DNA from: J027 sp034437655
GTDB taxonomy: Bacteria; Chloroflexota; Anaerolineae; Aggregatilineales; J027
Direction of reading: 5' to 3'
DNA length: 64,000 nt
Assembly: GCA_034437655.1 (NCBI GenBank)
Contig: DAOTTU010000057.1
Span: 1-64,000, forward strand
Every line of letters starts with the position of its first letter. Position 1 is the first letter of the stretch. Below, piece by piece: positions 52,595 through 61,669 of this stretch. The notes beneath the pieces are model-generated. The model ran no database searches. It worked only from the letters and a program-made list of their open reading frames with translations, and was not told where the DNA came from. The position numbers and the translations under genes are program-made.

Positions 52595-53085
52595 TCGTTA
52601 GTTTCAAAGACTATGAACTTGCGCGCGCCAACCTGCGCGATAGTGTACGGATCCGTCGCTTTGAAAAGCTGATCTTCCCAAAAGACGCCTACCCATTACT
52701 TGAAATCTGGATGCTGTTCCTGACGCCACGTATTCATAACTTTAAAGTGCTTAGCCCGGAAGGTCATCTGGCAGGGTTCTTATCACTTTCGCGGCCGTGG
52801 CTGGCACGACAGCCTGCCTGGGTTATCACGGTTGGTGTTCACCCAGACCATCAACGGTGCGGCATTGGGCGGTTTATGCTGCAATGGGCGGAACGCTATT
52901 TTGAGCTAGAGCGCGTTCGGCTTACGGTGCGGGCTTCGAACGACCCGGCCATCGCACTTTATGAACAAATCGGGTATTGTCAGATCACCCGTCGCCGCCG
53001 CTATTATCTGGACGGTGAAGACGGTTTGATTATGGAAAAACGTTGCACTGAAACGGTGCATTCACTGGAGGACGCACAGTCGTGA
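52591..53085 (+). CDS. GNAT acetyltransferase
   Basis: A 164-residue acetyltransferase with the acetyl-CoA loop VGVHPDHQRCGIGRFMLQWA and the later RASNDPAIALYEQIGYCQIT, RimI-like. The ATG overlaps the previous stop (ATGA) and its own stop overlaps the next GTG. The target is unknown; RimI-type N-terminal acetylation of proteins is possible. Confidence 0.88.
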   Translation: MIVSFKDYELARANLRDSVRIRRFEKLIFPKDAYPLLEIWMLFLTPRIHNFKVLSPEGHLAGFLSLSRPWLARQPAWVITVGVHPDHQRCGIGRFMLQWAERYFELERVRLTVRASNDPAIALYEQIGYCQITRRRRYYLDGEDGLIMEKRCTETVHSLEDAQS

Positions 53086-53738
53086 TTGGTGGAATCCCCG
53101 CTATATCGGTCATTCTGGGGCGTGTGATTGGCTTGATTGTTGGCTTTACATTGCATGAATACGCCCACTCACGCTCTGCATACGAGCTTGGTGACCGCCA
53201 GCAGGTTTATTCTGGGCGTCTAACGCTGGACCCCCGCGCCCATCTAGAACCTGTCGGCATTATTCTTGCAATTTTGGTTGGGTTCGGCTGGGCCAAACCT
53301 GTTCCGGTCAACGTCAATGCCTTTTACCCCAACGAACAACGGGGCTTGATGTTAACGGCCCTCGCCGGCCCGGTGACGAATCTCATTATCGGTATGGTGG
53401 TCGGGGTTGCAATGCGCTTGCTGCAAGTAGTGGGTATTCTTGGCAGCACCGGGTTTATCTACGAGGTATTGTTCACCATTGTCTTCTTTAACTTCGTGCT
53501 GTTCCTCTTTAACCTGATTCCGCTGGCACCGCTGGATGGCTGGAAGATTCTGCTGGGGCTCTTGCCAGCACACCAGGCCCGCGACCTCGCCCGTTATGAG
53601 CGCGAATCTACGCTGGGGCTGATGTTGTTGCTGCTGTTTCCGCTGGCGTTGCCAGTTGTGCCAAGTCCGTTAGGGGTGATCTTTGGGCCTATCATCCGCT
53701 TCTTGATGACAATTGCGCTTGGAGATGCCTTTATCTAG
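53082..53738 (+). CDS. Site-2-protease-family metallopeptidase (M50)
   Basis: A 218-residue membrane protease, about six helices. The zinc site is HEYAH (25-29) and the second ligand lies in NLIPLAPLDGWKIL (NPDG-like, about 150). It is the compact S2P type without PDZ domain, possibly cleaving membrane stress regulators. Start GTG 53082 overlaps the GNAT stop (GTGA). Coupled to the HD gene downstream. Confidence 0.92.
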   Translation: MIGGIPAISVILGRVIGLIVGFTLHEYAHSRSAYELGDRQQVYSGRLTLDPRAHLEPVGIILAILVGFGWAKPVPVNVNAFYPNEQRGLMLTALAGPVTNLIIGMVVGVAMRLLQVVGILGSTGFIYEVLFTIVFFNFVLFLFNLIPLAPLDGWKILLGLLPAHQARDLARYERESTLGLMLLLLFPLALPVVPSPLGVIFGPIIRFLMTIALGDAFI

Positions 53739-54262
53739 TGTGGCGTAAAATCCCCTATCGCATCAAACAAACGCTACAGGCACTTACGGCTCCCTGGCGG
53801 CCGGTTGACGATGCCCTTGCGGCGCAACACCTGGCGCCTGTATTACATCAACTTTTCCTCACGATGTCCAAAAATGACCGTCAGCATCATTTGCGCGTCT
53901 ATAAGCGCCTGTGTGCGGCTGGACATATTAGCCCGGCCTTGCTCACGGCAGCGTTATTGCACGACATTGGCAAGACCCGCTATCGGTTTGGTATACCGGA
54001 GCGTATTCTCGCTGTCGCGGTGAAGACGTTGCTGCCGGCCAAGTTTGCGCAATGGAGCAAGGGCGAGGCTATGGGGTGGCGACGGGCGCTGGTTGTCAGT
54101 GCCAGGCACCCAGAATGGGGCGCGGAAATTGTCGGGCAGGTGTGCGATGATGTTCTCGTGCTGACATTGATTCGATTGCACCAGACGCCTCTCGCTGACG
54201 TACCCACAGGCCAAACACGCGACTTGCTGACCGTGCTGCAAATGGCAGACGATGCGAGCTAG
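53738..54262 (+). CDS. HD-domain protein
   Basis: A 174-residue HD hydrolase: His50 or His51, then HDIGK (75-79) as metal ligands and a later SARHPEWGAEIV. No membrane segment. Likely a phosphohydrolase of nucleotides or (p)ppGpp-like substrate. Its GTG start overlaps the M50 stop TAG by one base. Its end overlaps the convergent dprA by four bases. Confidence 0.8.
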   Translation: MWRKIPYRIKQTLQALTAPWRPVDDALAAQHLAPVLHQLFLTMSKNDRQHHLRVYKRLCAAGHISPALLTAALLHDIGKTRYRFGIPERILAVAVKTLLPAKFAQWSKGEAMGWRRALVVSARHPEWGAEIVGQVCDDVLVLTLIRLHQTPLADVPTGQTRDLLTVLQMADDAS

Positions 54263-55167
54263 GGTGCAGCGTCTCGTTCAATGACAGCAATGAATTGGTC
54301 TAACCCGCCTGCGTGCAGAGGAATCACTTTTGCGCCTTCAGCAATGAGTTTCTGGTTGCCCGTGGCCTGAGCATCGTCAACGGTCCACACCTCGCGCCCC
54401 TGTGCATAGGCAAAACGTGCTGCGTGCATTGCACCACCCTCAACCTGGCTTTCAATCACAACAACAACTTGCGCCAGCCCTGTGATGATGCGGTTGCGTG
54501 CGACCAGCAGCGAAGGAGCCGGGGCAACACCCGGGGCTACTTCTGAAAGGATTGCGCCGCCACGTTCTAGAATTCGACTGCGTAGAGCCCGATTTTCGGT
54601 TGGGTAAACCACATCGACCCCGCAGCCAACAACGGCCTGCGTCATAGCGACGGATTGCCGTGTCGCAAGCGCACTCTGATGGGCAGCGGTGTCGATCCCC
54701 AGTGCCAACCCACTGACGACCCCCCACCCTGCATCTGCAAGTTTGTAGCCGAGTTGCGCTGTGAGCAGACGAGCTTCTGGTGAAGGTTGGCGGGTGCCGA
54801 CCAGGGCAAGTTGCCTCGTGGCCTCTGGTCCTGGTGTACCCAGGGCAAATAATACAGGCGGTCGATCATCAACGTCTGTTAATTGAGATGGGTATTGCTG
54901 ATCATCCCAGGTGACGGTCTGAATACCCTGTTTCTGCCACTGCTCAAGCTGTTTGGAAACGTATGCAACATCTACTGCCAGAATGCTTTCAGCGGTTTTA
55001 TGACCTACCCCGGGCACTGTCCGCAGCGCTTTGTAGTCCGCTTGTAATACAGTTGTTGGGTCGCCAAAAGTTGCTAGCAGCGCCGTGAGGAGTTTGCCGC
55101 CAACACGTGGAATCATGCCCAATGCAATCCAGGCAAGCGTTTGCTCATTGTGTGGCGGGGTACTCAT
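54259..55167 (-). CDS. dprA: DNA-processing protein DprA/Smf
   Basis: A 302-residue protein that loads RecA onto incoming single-stranded DNA. A helix-hairpin-helix segment (VPGVGHKTAESIL) opens it, and the Rossmann core has LALVGTRQPSPEARLL, GWGVVSGLALGIDTAAHQSA and GGAMHAARFA with GNQKLIAEGA. The winged-helix tail present in many DprA proteins is absent. A natural-transformation role is normal for the family. ATG 55167 is chosen. It overlaps the HD gene by four bases. Confidence 0.93.
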   Translation of the reverse strand: MSTPPHNEQTLAWIALGMIPRVGGKLLTALLATFGDPTTVLQADYKALRTVPGVGHKTAESILAVDVAYVSKQLEQWQKQGIQTVTWDDQQYPSQLTDVDDRPPVLFALGTPGPEATRQLALVGTRQPSPEARLLTAQLGYKLADAGWGVVSGLALGIDTAAHQSALATRQSVAMTQAVVGCGVDVVYPTENRALRSRILERGGAILSEVAPGVAPAPSLLVARNRIITGLAQVVVVIESQVEGGAMHAARFAYAQGREVWTVDDAQATGNQKLIAEGAKVIPLHAGGLDQFIAVIERDAAP

Positions 55168-55189
55168 CACTCAGGCAAGGCGGGTCAGG

Positions 55190-56260
55190 TCAGTCAGCGT
55201 AAGAGGGCGAGGCATACAACCGCCGCAGTGTATTCAAGTCACGTTGGGTCAGGGTAGGTGCGCCGAAAGGGGTTTCTTCAAAGTACATGACATCTGATGG
55301 GTTGGGGCTATGGACGACGACACCAAGCGCGTGCATTAGCTCGTGTAGGATAGTGCCAGTCGGATTGTTGGTGTCAGTGGCGACAATCGCGTGGCCACGA
55401 ATCACCGGGCGGCGCAGTAGCCCACCACGATACTCTATCGACGCACATCCGACGACCCGCGTAAACGCGAGGACTTCACATTCGCGCTGAACAGTGTTGG
55501 AGTCGCGAATTTCAAGCAGAATATCGGCTCCGTCGCGGTTATTGGTTTGTTCAATATCCACTACCTGCTTCAGATCAACAACGGCGGCATTTACATAGGC
55601 TTGCCACTGGGGATTATTTGCGCCATCAACGTAAATCGTCACCGGGAACTCGTAGAAACGCAGGTAGCGTCCGTCAACAGCCTGTGACTCCATCGTGAAA
55701 GCATCACCAGAGCCCTGCCAGTAGGTTTCCCCGAATTGCGCCGGGTCCGGGGTTGCGACGGGTACACTAAACACACCGGCCAGCCCACCCGGGCCAATGC
55801 CGTTACGTTGTTCAGCCGCAGAGGTACTAACGACGTTCACCAGCGCCTGCGAAAGCTCAGGAGCTTCCTCGCTCATGGTGACGACCAACACCCCGCCCAA
55901 CACCAGGCTAAACATGAACAACGATAGCGCGAGGATGGCCAACCAGTATCCGTTGCGGGCGTGTTGTTCCAATGGCGCGGCCGTGTTGCGGGTGCGTGCT
56001 TGTTGGTACATCAAAGCCTGCACCTGAGCATGTTTTTCAGCAGCACGGGGGTAGTCTGGATTGAGTGCCAGCAACCGTTCGAGCGCGTCGAGCCGATAGC
56101 GTGGATTTTCAACGGCGTGCGCCATTAGCCACCAGGCATCGGGATTTTCGGGGTGTTGGTGACAAACCGAGGACAGAATGCCATAGGCGTGCTGGCGTTG
56201 CCCGGATTTTAGCAGTTCATACGCCCGTTGCAGTGCCGCTTGCAGTTGGTCGTGATACAT
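55190..56260 (-). CDS. TPR-anchored metzincin (matrixin-like) protease
   Basis: A 356-residue protein: two TPR-like helix pairs (about 1-80), one membrane helix (about 108-135) and an outer metzincin domain. The zinc motif HELMHALGVVVH (306-317) is followed by the Met-turn SDVMYFEE, which defines the metzincin clan. ATG 56260 is preferred, with GGAAAG before it. A terminator-like hairpin separates it from the giant gene upstream. A TPR domain on the inner face of a matrixin-like peptidase is uncommon. Confidence 0.85.
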   Translation of the reverse strand: MYHDQLQAALQRAYELLKSGQRQHAYGILSSVCHQHPENPDAWWLMAHAVENPRYRLDALERLLALNPDYPRAAEKHAQVQALMYQQARTRNTAAPLEQHARNGYWLAILALSLFMFSLVLGGVLVVTMSEEAPELSQALVNVVSTSAAEQRNGIGPGGLAGVFSVPVATPDPAQFGETYWQGSGDAFTMESQAVDGRYLRFYEFPVTIYVDGANNPQWQAYVNAAVVDLKQVVDIEQTNNRDGADILLEIRDSNTVQRECEVLAFTRVVGCASIEYRGGLLRRPVIRGHAIVATDTNNPTGTILHELMHALGVVVHSPNPSDVMYFEETPFGAPTLTQRDLNTLRRLYASPSYAD

Positions 56261-56275
56261 CAGACTTTCCGGCAA

Positions 56276-56315
56276 AACTAAAGGGTGATGGCCTGTAGCG
56301 CTGGCACCATCACCC
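56276..56315 (-). terminator. Terminator after the TlpA-PPC gene
   Basis: GGGTGATGG (56283-56291) pairs with CCATCACCC (56307-56315), nine perfect base pairs with a 15-base loop. On the minus strand it is followed by TTTAGTTTTG. It lies 22 bases after the giant gene's stop and before the metzincin start. Confidence 0.6.
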
Positions 56316-56336
56316 ACAGAGACAAAATCATTGAGG

Positions 56337-59300
56337 TTAGTTGCGGACCAGCGTCAGTTCATAATCGCCTGCGCTTTGTCCATAGAACGCACCATAGCGT
56401 GTGGCAACAACGGTGTAGGTACCGTCAGCGGGTAGCTTGAACTGCAAGATCAGCGCGTCGTTGCCGATAGCCTTGATGTTGTCATCGTTAAACGCGATTT
56501 CGACACCCTCAGCATTCAGCAAGCTCAAGTAGGGGTCCAAACCGCCACCCGTCGCAACCATGCTGATCGTCACGATCTCACCAGCCTCACCTGTGAACAC
56601 ATAGCGGTCGTCGAGATTTTCAGCGTTGATTGTTCCCTGAACCGGCATGTCAGCGCTTAAGACCTGGCCATCGGTGGTGGGCGCAGGAGTCGTATCGGTA
56701 TCGGTATCATCCGGCGGGGTGGTGTCAGTGTCAGGAACATCTGGTGCTGCTGCACCTGCAAGGGTCAGCGTCAGGGTGTAATCACCTTCGGTGGAGAAAT
56801 CGCCGGCATCGTAGCGCGTCGCAATGATGGTGTAGGTGCCATCAACAGGCAACACGAAGTCAACGATTGCCGCGTCAAAGCTAATTTCTGGGTCGAAGTC
56901 ATCGCTAAAGGCGACTTCTTGATTGTCAGGCCCAAGCAAGAGCAACAGTGTGTCGAGTGTATCGGTGGCGGTCATTTCGATGGTTACGGTATCACCGGCC
57001 GTACCTGTAAACGTGTAAATATCTTCAACGTTGTCATCAGTGATGGTGCCCGCTGCGCTGTCGCCATAGCTGAGCGGGGTTGCGTCTGTGAAATCGGTGG
57101 CAGAATTGCGCGTCAGGGTCAGCTCATATGTGCCTGTTGTCTCGCCTTCTGCACCATCGAAGCGTGTCGCGACAATCGTGTGCGTTCCGCCGCCCAGCAA
57201 GATGTTGTTGAGCGCCGAATTGAGGTTATCGCTAAAGAGATCGACATCATCATTCGATGCAATTAGCTCACCAGTGGGGTTATACAACTCAAGCAGGGTA
57301 TCCAGATCACCAGAGGTGGCCCGCAGCTCGATGGATACTGTATCACCAGCTTCAGTTTCAAAGGTATATTCGTCGGCGAAGTTGGCGTTGGTTAATTCGC
57401 CTTGCACCGTTTCACCGAAGTTGATAGCGCGTACTTCGTTCGGGTCTGTTGGTTCATCAACATCAGGTGTATCGGTATCCTCTGGGGGGGCTGAGCCAAA
57501 GGTGAGCAACAATACATAGTCGCCTGTACTCAACCCGCTCTCACCATTGAAGCGTGTCGCCACTACGGTGTAGGTACCGTCGGCAGGCAGTTCCAGCGCC
57601 TCAATCAGTGAATCGGTACTGATAAAATCTTCATCATCGTTTTCGGCCAGAACTGTGCCATCAGGGGTCAACACCTGCAACAGCGGGTCAAGCTCACTGT
57701 TGTCTGCACGCAGCTCAATGGTGACGACATCGCCAGCATCGGCATTGAAGCTAAAGCGCTGTTCGAAATCCTCGTTCGTGATGGTACCTGTTACCGTCTC
57801 ATCTGCTGCCAGGATTGGCGAATCACCAGTATCAACGTTATCAGTATCGGATGGTGTGGTGTCTACGTCGCTGCCTTCAATCAGCGTCAGGGTCAGCGTG
57901 AATTCACCTGTCGAAGCACCACTTTCTTCAAGGAAACGTGTCATGGTGATGGTGTACGTGCCGGCTTGTTCGAGTGTGACAGCTTCAATCGTTGAATTGA
58001 GCGTCCCGCCGAAGTCATCATTCCGTGCTACTACTTCACCGTCCGGGTCTTCAAGGATAAGCAGGGTATCTAAGGTACCATCTTCAGCGCGCGCGGCTTC
58101 AATGGTGACAACATCCCCGGCTTGTGCTTCAAAAGTGAACGTCTGTGCAAAGTTTTCGTTCGTGATTTCACCCGTAACCGTGTCGCCATAGCTGAGTACA
58201 GAATCACCCGTTGTTGCCGGGTCGCCAACATCAGAGCCGGGTGTGCCAGCTTCAACCAGTGTCAATGTAAGCTCAAAATCACCGCTGCCAGTGCCATTTT
58301 CGCCGCGTAGACGTGTTGCACGGATGGTATAGGTGCCACTCCCAGAAAGCTCAAACTCGCTGATGGCTGCATCACTGCCGATACCGCCAGGCGCACCCGG
58401 CCGCGCAACGATTTCGCCACGTTCGTTGAGCAAAAACAACGCCGGGGCAAATGTGCCATCGAGGTTGCGCATCTCAATCGTAACAACGTCATCGTTATTG
58501 CCCACAAAGCTGTAGAGTACTTCAAACGTCTCGGCGTTGATGGTGCCAGTTACGGTTTCACTATAGCTGAGTGGCGTCGCGGCAACCGCACCCGGTTCAG
58601 GGTCAGGTGGTGTGACACCAGCGGCTGTTAGCGTCAGGATGAAGTCGCCGCTGGTGCTGCCATCTTCGCCCTGGAAGCGGCTGACAACGACGATGTAGGT
58701 GCCCGTTGCTGGCAGTTCCAGGTCAAGGATTGCAGAATTCAGCGAGCCAAATTCAGCGTCATCGTTTGCTGCAAAGGGTTCACCATCGGGCGTGCGCAGT
58801 TCAAGGGTCGTGTCAAGGTCACCAGAGGTTGCAAACGCCAATAGCGTGATGACATCGCCAGCATTGCCTTCAAAAGTGAATGCCTGCGAAACCGTTTCGT
58901 TGTCGATAAAGCCTTCGGCCGTAGCGCCGTAGCTGATTGGAGTAGCGTCTTCAAGCACCGGAGGCGCGGCGTCTGCGTCCGTGTCAGTATCTGGTGGGGT
59001 GGTGGTGTCATCATCCGGTGAGCCTTCTTGCGCTGCGGAGAACACCATATCAAATGTGCCTGTGCTATCGCCAAAACGCCCGACAATGACTGTGTATTCA
59101 CCATCTGCGGTTAGCTCAATCCTATCTAAGAGTGAGTCACGTGTAGTGAAGCTGGCGTCGTCATTGCTGGCAATTTCTTCACCATCAGGCCCAAGCAAGG
59201 TTAGCGTCGTGTCCAGATTGCCGCTGGTGGCGCTGGTGCGTAGTGTGATAACCTCGCCCGCTGTACCTTCGAAGGTGTAGCGTTGTTCGGTGGTTTGCGC

Positions 59301-61538
59301 ATCAATAGTACCCGTCACAAAATCACCGATTGCCAGTGGGGTGGCGTCAGTGGTGGGCGTATCGGTGTCGTCGGGTACTGATCCGTCAAACTCGGCAAGG
59401 GTCAGCGTCAGGGTGAATTCCCCGGTAGAAATACCTTCAGCCTCGAGGAAGCGGGTCATGACGATGGTATAAGTCCCGGTCTGCTGAAGGGTGACGGTTT
59501 CAATTGTTGAATTGAGAGTGCCGCCGAAATCATCATTGCGGGCGACCTGCTCACCATCGGGGTCATTGAGGATGAGGAGCGTATCCAGCGTGCTATTGTC
59601 ATCAGCGCGGGCGGCTTCAATGGTAACGATGTCGCCGGCCTGAGCTTCAAAGGTGAAGGTCTGCGCAAAGTTTTCGTTGGTGATTTCCCCGGTGATAGTA
59701 TCGCCATAGCTAAGTTCGGTGGCGACATCAGTGGTGGTGTCTGTATCATCGGGCGCATCCGTTTCCGGTGCAGGGGTGCCGTCGAGTGTGAGGGTATACG
59801 GTCCACTCGTAAAGCCGACTTCACCGAGGAAGCGACTGACGACAATTGTATATGTCCCCTCTGCCGGAAGTGTGACATCTGTCAGGGCAGAATCGGTCGT
59901 CGCGACTTCAACATCGTCATTTTCAGCCAACAACTCGCCGTCAGGCGCGAGTAAGGTCAGCGTCGTGTCGAGATTGCCTTCATCCGGGTTGGCAATGGCC
60001 GTGACGTTGACCACATCACCAGCACCACCTACAAATTCAAAGCGCTGCTCAAACTCTTGATTGGTAATTACCCCTTCGACCGTTTGACCATATTCAATCT
60101 GCACCGGGTCAGTGCCGCCAGTTTGTTCTGGTCCAGCGCCACCCGTTTCACTGACGGTCAGTGTGTAAGTGATGGGGCCAGCGCGGGAACTGCTCGACCG
60201 GGCGACAAACACGCTATAGGTGCCGCCTTCTTCAGCAGTGGCTTCGACAGTCAGTTCACCGTTTTCAGTAGTTGTGTAGCGCACCAGACGGGTTGCCCCT
60301 TGCCGCACCTGCAAGTTCAGCGTTTCGTCAGGCAGGTCATGTGTCAGGGTGAAAGTCAGCGTTTGTCCGGCTGCGACGTCCAGCACGTATAGTTCCTGCT
60401 GGCGCTCAAAGGTCAACACACCGCTGGAGGAGGAATCCGTAGTTAGAACCAGCGTATCGTTGGGGCCGGTTGTAGTTGCACCGTCGTCAGGGTCGCTGAC
60501 AAGAATATTGAAGGAACCCTCACCAAAGCCTTCATCTTCCAAAAAGCGCGAGACGACCAGCACATAATCACCATCTTCGGGCAGCGTATAGGTCAGCGTG
60601 AAGCCGCTAACGGATGCTTCGCTTTCCTCGTTTTGAACGACAAGTTCACCACTGGGGCTAACAAGGACTGCATAGAGTTCAACATCGCCGCTGGTGTAGG
60701 TGACGCGCACCTGAATATTGTCGTTTGCTTCACCGCTGAATGTGTAGTCGCGGCGGAAGTTGTCGTCATCAATAACGCCGGGAGCCTGTTGCCCAAGCGG
60801 GGCTTCGGTTGCGTTGGCCGCGTCGATAGGTTGCAGCAATTCAACAAGATCAACGTCATAGTTGGACCCATCAAACGACCCGGCGCGGGGAGCAGCCGCC
60901 ACTGCATTGAAGAAATCCATCACACTATCGGTCACAATGCCACCATGCGCTGCAATCACTGTGCCGTCAGTGTCAATCAAAACCGTGGTGGGTAGCACAC
61001 GATTGCCAAGTCCGTTAGAGAAGCGATCACCCGCATCATACAGGGCGTTGATGTTGGGGTCTTGTCCATTCAAAAAACGGATTGCAGCGGATTTTGTGGT
61101 GTCCGCGGCATTGACGAACCACAGGTTAAAGTTCAGGTCTTCCTGCTGTGCATATTCTGTCAGGAAGGGAAATTCAAAGACACACGGCCCGCACCACGAT
61201 GCCCAGATATTCACCAGAATGGGCTTGTCCAGATCGGAAAGCGTGTATTCTGTGTTTTCGTCGTAAATATCTTCGACGCGCCAGTTTTCATACTGCCACC
61301 CGACTGGGACGCCGGACGAGTCCAGCCCTTGCACACCGAGGTCGCCGCCGATCCAGTTGGTTGAACGCCCGGAACGGAAGTTTTGAATGTGGACTGCTTC
61401 TGCAAGTGCTTCAATCGTCGCAGTGGGGTCATCCTGAGCGGCAACAGGTTGCGAGGGCGATGGGGGGGCAACCCAAACCGCCAGCAGCGCAAGTGCTAAC
61501 AGTAAAATAAACGCTTTTACAGGTCTATGAAAATGCAT
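56337..61538 (-). CDS. Giant secreted TlpA-thioredoxin protein with twelve PPC-type repeats
   Basis: A 1733-residue exported protein. A signal peptide (about 5-33) is followed by a TlpA-type thioredoxin domain (about 95-235) with active site WASWCGPC (Cys116 and Cys119) and the cis-Pro LPTTVLID. About twelve PPC-type beta-sandwich units follow (first two degenerate), each with Y/F-G-D.V.G.I..E.F...F.F.A.AGD, then TLDT.L.L..P.G, NDD and a G.YT..V.RF ending in TLTL, joined by Thr/Asp/Pro-rich linkers. Units four and eight are nearly identical. It is probably a cell-surface redox or adhesion-like protein. Function is inferred from domains only. Confidence 0.85.
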   Translation of the reverse strand: MHFHRPVKAFILLLALALLAVWVAPPSPSQPVAAQDDPTATIEALAEAVHIQNFRSGRSTNWIGGDLGVQGLDSSGVPVGWQYENWRVEDIYDENTEYTLSDLDKPILVNIWASWCGPCVFEFPFLTEYAQQEDLNFNLWFVNAADTTKSAAIRFLNGQDPNINALYDAGDRFSNGLGNRVLPTTVLIDTDGTVIAAHGGIVTDSVMDFFNAVAAAPRAGSFDGSNYDVDLVELLQPIDAANATEAPLGQQAPGVIDDDNFRRDYTFSGEANDNIQVRVTYTSGDVELYAVLVSPSGELVVQNEESEASVSGFTLTYTLPEDGDYVLVVSRFLEDEGFGEGSFNILVSDPDDGATTTGPNDTLVLTTDSSSSGVLTFERQQELYVLDVAAGQTLTFTLTHDLPDETLNLQVRQGATRLVRYTTTENGELTVEATAEEGGTYSVFVARSSSSRAGPITYTLTVSETGGAGPEQTGGTDPVQIEYGQTVEGVITNQEFEQRFEFVGGAGDVVNVTAIANPDEGNLDTTLTLLAPDGELLAENDDVEVATTDSALTDVTLPAEGTYTIVVSRFLGEVGFTSGPYTLTLDGTPAPETDAPDDTDTTTDVATELSYGDTITGEITNENFAQTFTFEAQAGDIVTIEAARADDNSTLDTLLILNDPDGEQVARNDDFGGTLNSTIETVTLQQTGTYTIVMTRFLEAEGISTGEFTLTLTLAEFDGSVPDDTDTPTTDATPLAIGDFVTGTIDAQTTEQRYTFEGTAGEVITLRTSATSGNLDTTLTLLGPDGEEIASNDDASFTTRDSLLDRIELTADGEYTVIVGRFGDSTGTFDMVFSAAQEGSPDDDTTTPPDTDTDADAAPPVLEDATPISYGATAEGFIDNETVSQAFTFEGNAGDVITLLAFATSGDLDTTLELRTPDGEPFAANDDAEFGSLNSAILDLELPATGTYIVVVSRFQGEDGSTSGDFILTLTAAGVTPPDPEPGAVAATPLSYSETVTGTINAETFEVLYSFVGNNDDVVTIEMRNLDGTFAPALFLLNERGEIVARPGAPGGIGSDAAISEFELSGSGTYTIRATRLRGENGTGSGDFELTLTLVEAGTPGSDVGDPATTGDSVLSYGDTVTGEITNENFAQTFTFEAQAGDVVTIEAARAEDGTLDTLLILEDPDGEVVARNDDFGGTLNSTIEAVTLEQAGTYTITMTRFLEESGASTGEFTLTLTLIEGSDVDTTPSDTDNVDTGDSPILAADETVTGTITNEDFEQRFSFNADAGDVVTIELRADNSELDPLLQVLTPDGTVLAENDDEDFISTDSLIEALELPADGTYTVVATRFNGESGLSTGDYVLLLTFGSAPPEDTDTPDVDEPTDPNEVRAINFGETVQGELTNANFADEYTFETEAGDTVSIELRATSGDLDTLLELYNPTGELIASNDDVDLFSDNLNSALNNILLGGGTHTIVATRFDGAEGETTGTYELTLTRNSATDFTDATPLSYGDSAAGTITDDNVEDIYTFTGTAGDTVTIEMTATDTLDTLLLLLGPDNQEVAFSDDFDPEISFDAAIVDFVLPVDGTYTIIATRYDAGDFSTEGDYTLTLTLAGAAAPDVPDTDTTPPDDTDTDTTPAPTTDGQVLSADMPVQGTINAENLDDRYVFTGEAGEIVTISMVATGGGLDPYLSLLNAEGVEIAFNDDNIKAIGNDALILQFKLPADGTYTVVATRYGAFYGQSAGDYELTLVRN

Positions 61539-61603
61539 ATTCGTGCTGCTCCGGCAAATTATTAGAAATCTAGCTAGTAGTTTAGCACAAAAGCCACATG
61601 ACC

Positions 61604-61631
61604 AAAAACCACTGCACAGGTTGTACAGTGG
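61604..61631 (-). terminator. Terminator of the E1-beta/E2 operon
   Basis: On the minus strand CCACTGTACA (61631-61622) pairs fully with TGTGCAGTGG (61618-61609), including one U-G wobble, around a three-base loop, then five T at 61608-61604. It is a strong intrinsic terminator 39 bases after the E2 stop. It also separates this operon from the TlpA-PPC gene. Confidence 0.8.
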
Positions 61632-61669
61632 CTTCATGGCTTGCTCATCAAATCAGGGAAAACCGTATG

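Noticed and set aside
57655..58191. A long plus-strand frame opposite the PPC repeats
   Set aside because: The repeats have biased codons that keep the opposite frame open; the translated product is Ser/Val-rich with periodicity inherited from the real gene.
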